From a bacterium (GTDB lineage Bacteria; Verrucomicrobiota; Verrucomicrobiia; Limisphaerales; UBA11358), in the NCBI GenBank assembly GCA_021781185.1, contig JAJXXI010000517.1, positions 1 to 5,708 on the forward strand: a stretch of 5,708 nt of DNA, written 5' to 3'. The notes beneath the pieces are model-generated. The model was given only the letters and a program-made list of their open reading frames with translations, ran no database searches and had not been told where the DNA came from. A program made the position numbers and the translations under genes. Positions 5,274-5,708 of this stretch are shown one piece after another; position 1 is the first letter of the stretch; each line of letters opens with the position of its first letter.

Positions 5274-5672
5274 ATGAATTTACAGCCCAGTTTGTATGAA
5301 CGGATTGGCGGTCGCGATGGACTGGCGCGACTGTTGCATCATTTTTATGCCGACGTGCGGCAGCATACGTTGATCGGCCCGATTTTTAATCAACAGATCG
5401 AGGACTGGCCGGCGCATCTGGAAAAGATCGGTTCGTTCTGGGCGCGGCTGACTGGCGGCCCGTCGGGCTATTCCGGCCAGATGCCGAGGAAACATTTGCC
5501 GCTGGGCCTCGAAGCGCGGCATTTTGACGTGTGGTTGCAGTTGTGGACTTTCAATTGCCGCAGTCATCTCAAAGAGGCCGAAGCCGGGGAAATGATTTGC
5601 ATGGCCCAAGAAATCGGTCAACGCCTGAAGATCATTGTCGGGGCTGGATCATCGTCTGGCAGTTTCATTTGA
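5274..5672 (+). CDS. Group III truncated haemoglobin
   Basis: A 132-residue 2-on-2 globin of group III, the class of Campylobacter Ctb, a cytosolic haem protein that binds O2 and NO. Seen: LYERIGG at residues 7-13; FYADV with Tyr25 at the B10 position; LIGPIFNQQI (33-42); DWPAHLEKIGSFW with His48 at E7; GYSGQ (65-69); RKHLPL with His74 as the proximal F8 ligand; and FDVWLQLW with Trp87 at G8. The Tyr B10, His E7 and Trp G8 set is the group III distal pocket. The last ten residues are Gly/Ser-rich. The ATG at 5274 is chosen because it fits the family; the frame is open upstream but overlaps the Rrf2 gene. A GAAGGA sits just before it. Divergent from the NsrR-like gene and probably under its control. 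O2 supply to the bd oxidase or NO/nitrosative defence are possible roles; neither is shown. Confidence 0.9.
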   Translation: MNLQPSLYERIGGRDGLARLLHHFYADVRQHTLIGPIFNQQIEDWPAHLEKIGSFWARLTGGPSGYSGQMPRKHLPLGLEARHFDVWLQLWTFNCRSHLKEAEAGEMICMAQEIGQRLKIIVGAGSSSGSFI

Positions 5673-5704
5673 TTCTTAAAATCCAAATAGTTTCAAGAAT
5701 CAGA
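5668..5704. repeat. Inverted repeat at the end of the globin gene, possible terminator
   Basis: TGATTCTT (5670-5677, including the globin stop) and AAGAATCA (5695-5702) pair perfectly. The arms extend outward through one G-T and one T-A pair and inward, after one A-C mismatch, by AAA/TTT, leaving a 9-base loop (5682-5690). The position suits a terminator for the globin, but what follows up to the window end (CAAA) has no T run. It could also be a protein site. Confidence 0.45.
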
Positions 5705-5708
5705 CAAA

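Overview
The window is a compact bacterial block of about 5.7 kb built around respiration at low oxygen and handling of nitric oxide (NO). The organism is not named by the sequence. Moderately GC-rich DNA, genes that mostly lack a clear Shine-Dalgarno sequence, and the style of the cytochrome bd subunits (short Q-loop CydA, CydB with a WSWHEVWL motif) suggest an environmental bacterium of the Verrucomicrobiota/Acidobacteriota/Planctomycetota kind. That placement is inference of low confidence. No tRNA, rRNA, CRISPR array or insertion sequence was seen.

Left part, + strand (7-1866): a MIP18/DUF59 iron-sulphur assembly protein, a DUF2249 protein, a short stretch that reads as a gene broken by one extra base in a T7 run, a second and divergent DUF2249 protein, and a Crp/Fnr-family regulator. 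Spacings are short, so this looks like one operon. DUF59, DUF2249 and Crp/Fnr genes are often found together near denitrification or NO-handling genes.

Middle and right part, - strand, read from 5181 down to 1876: an Rrf2 regulator resembling NsrR (three cysteines plus Asp8), a DUF3088 thioredoxin-fold protein with a CPGC motif, a possible 16-codon leader ORF with a good ribosome site, then cydA and cydB, which overlap by 8 bases. This operon runs tail to tail into the Crp/Fnr gene with only 9 bases between stop codons.

Right end, + strand: a group III truncated haemoglobin, divergent from the Rrf2 gene. The 92-base gap between them holds a 23-base dyad (5221-5243) with the 11-1-11 geometry of NsrR/Rrf2 operators, lying on the -35 element of a plausible globin promoter. 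A second 23-base dyad directly abuts it.

Working model (inference): the NsrR-like sensor represses itself, the bd operon and the globin; NO damage to its Fe-S cluster would release a NO-resistant quinol oxidase and a haem globin together. The convergent DUF59/DUF2249/Crp operon would add Fe-S repair and a second layer of regulation. The most useful items to follow up are the tandem dyads, the broken gene at 670-892, the small ORF ahead of cydA, and the DUF3088 protein inside a bd operon.
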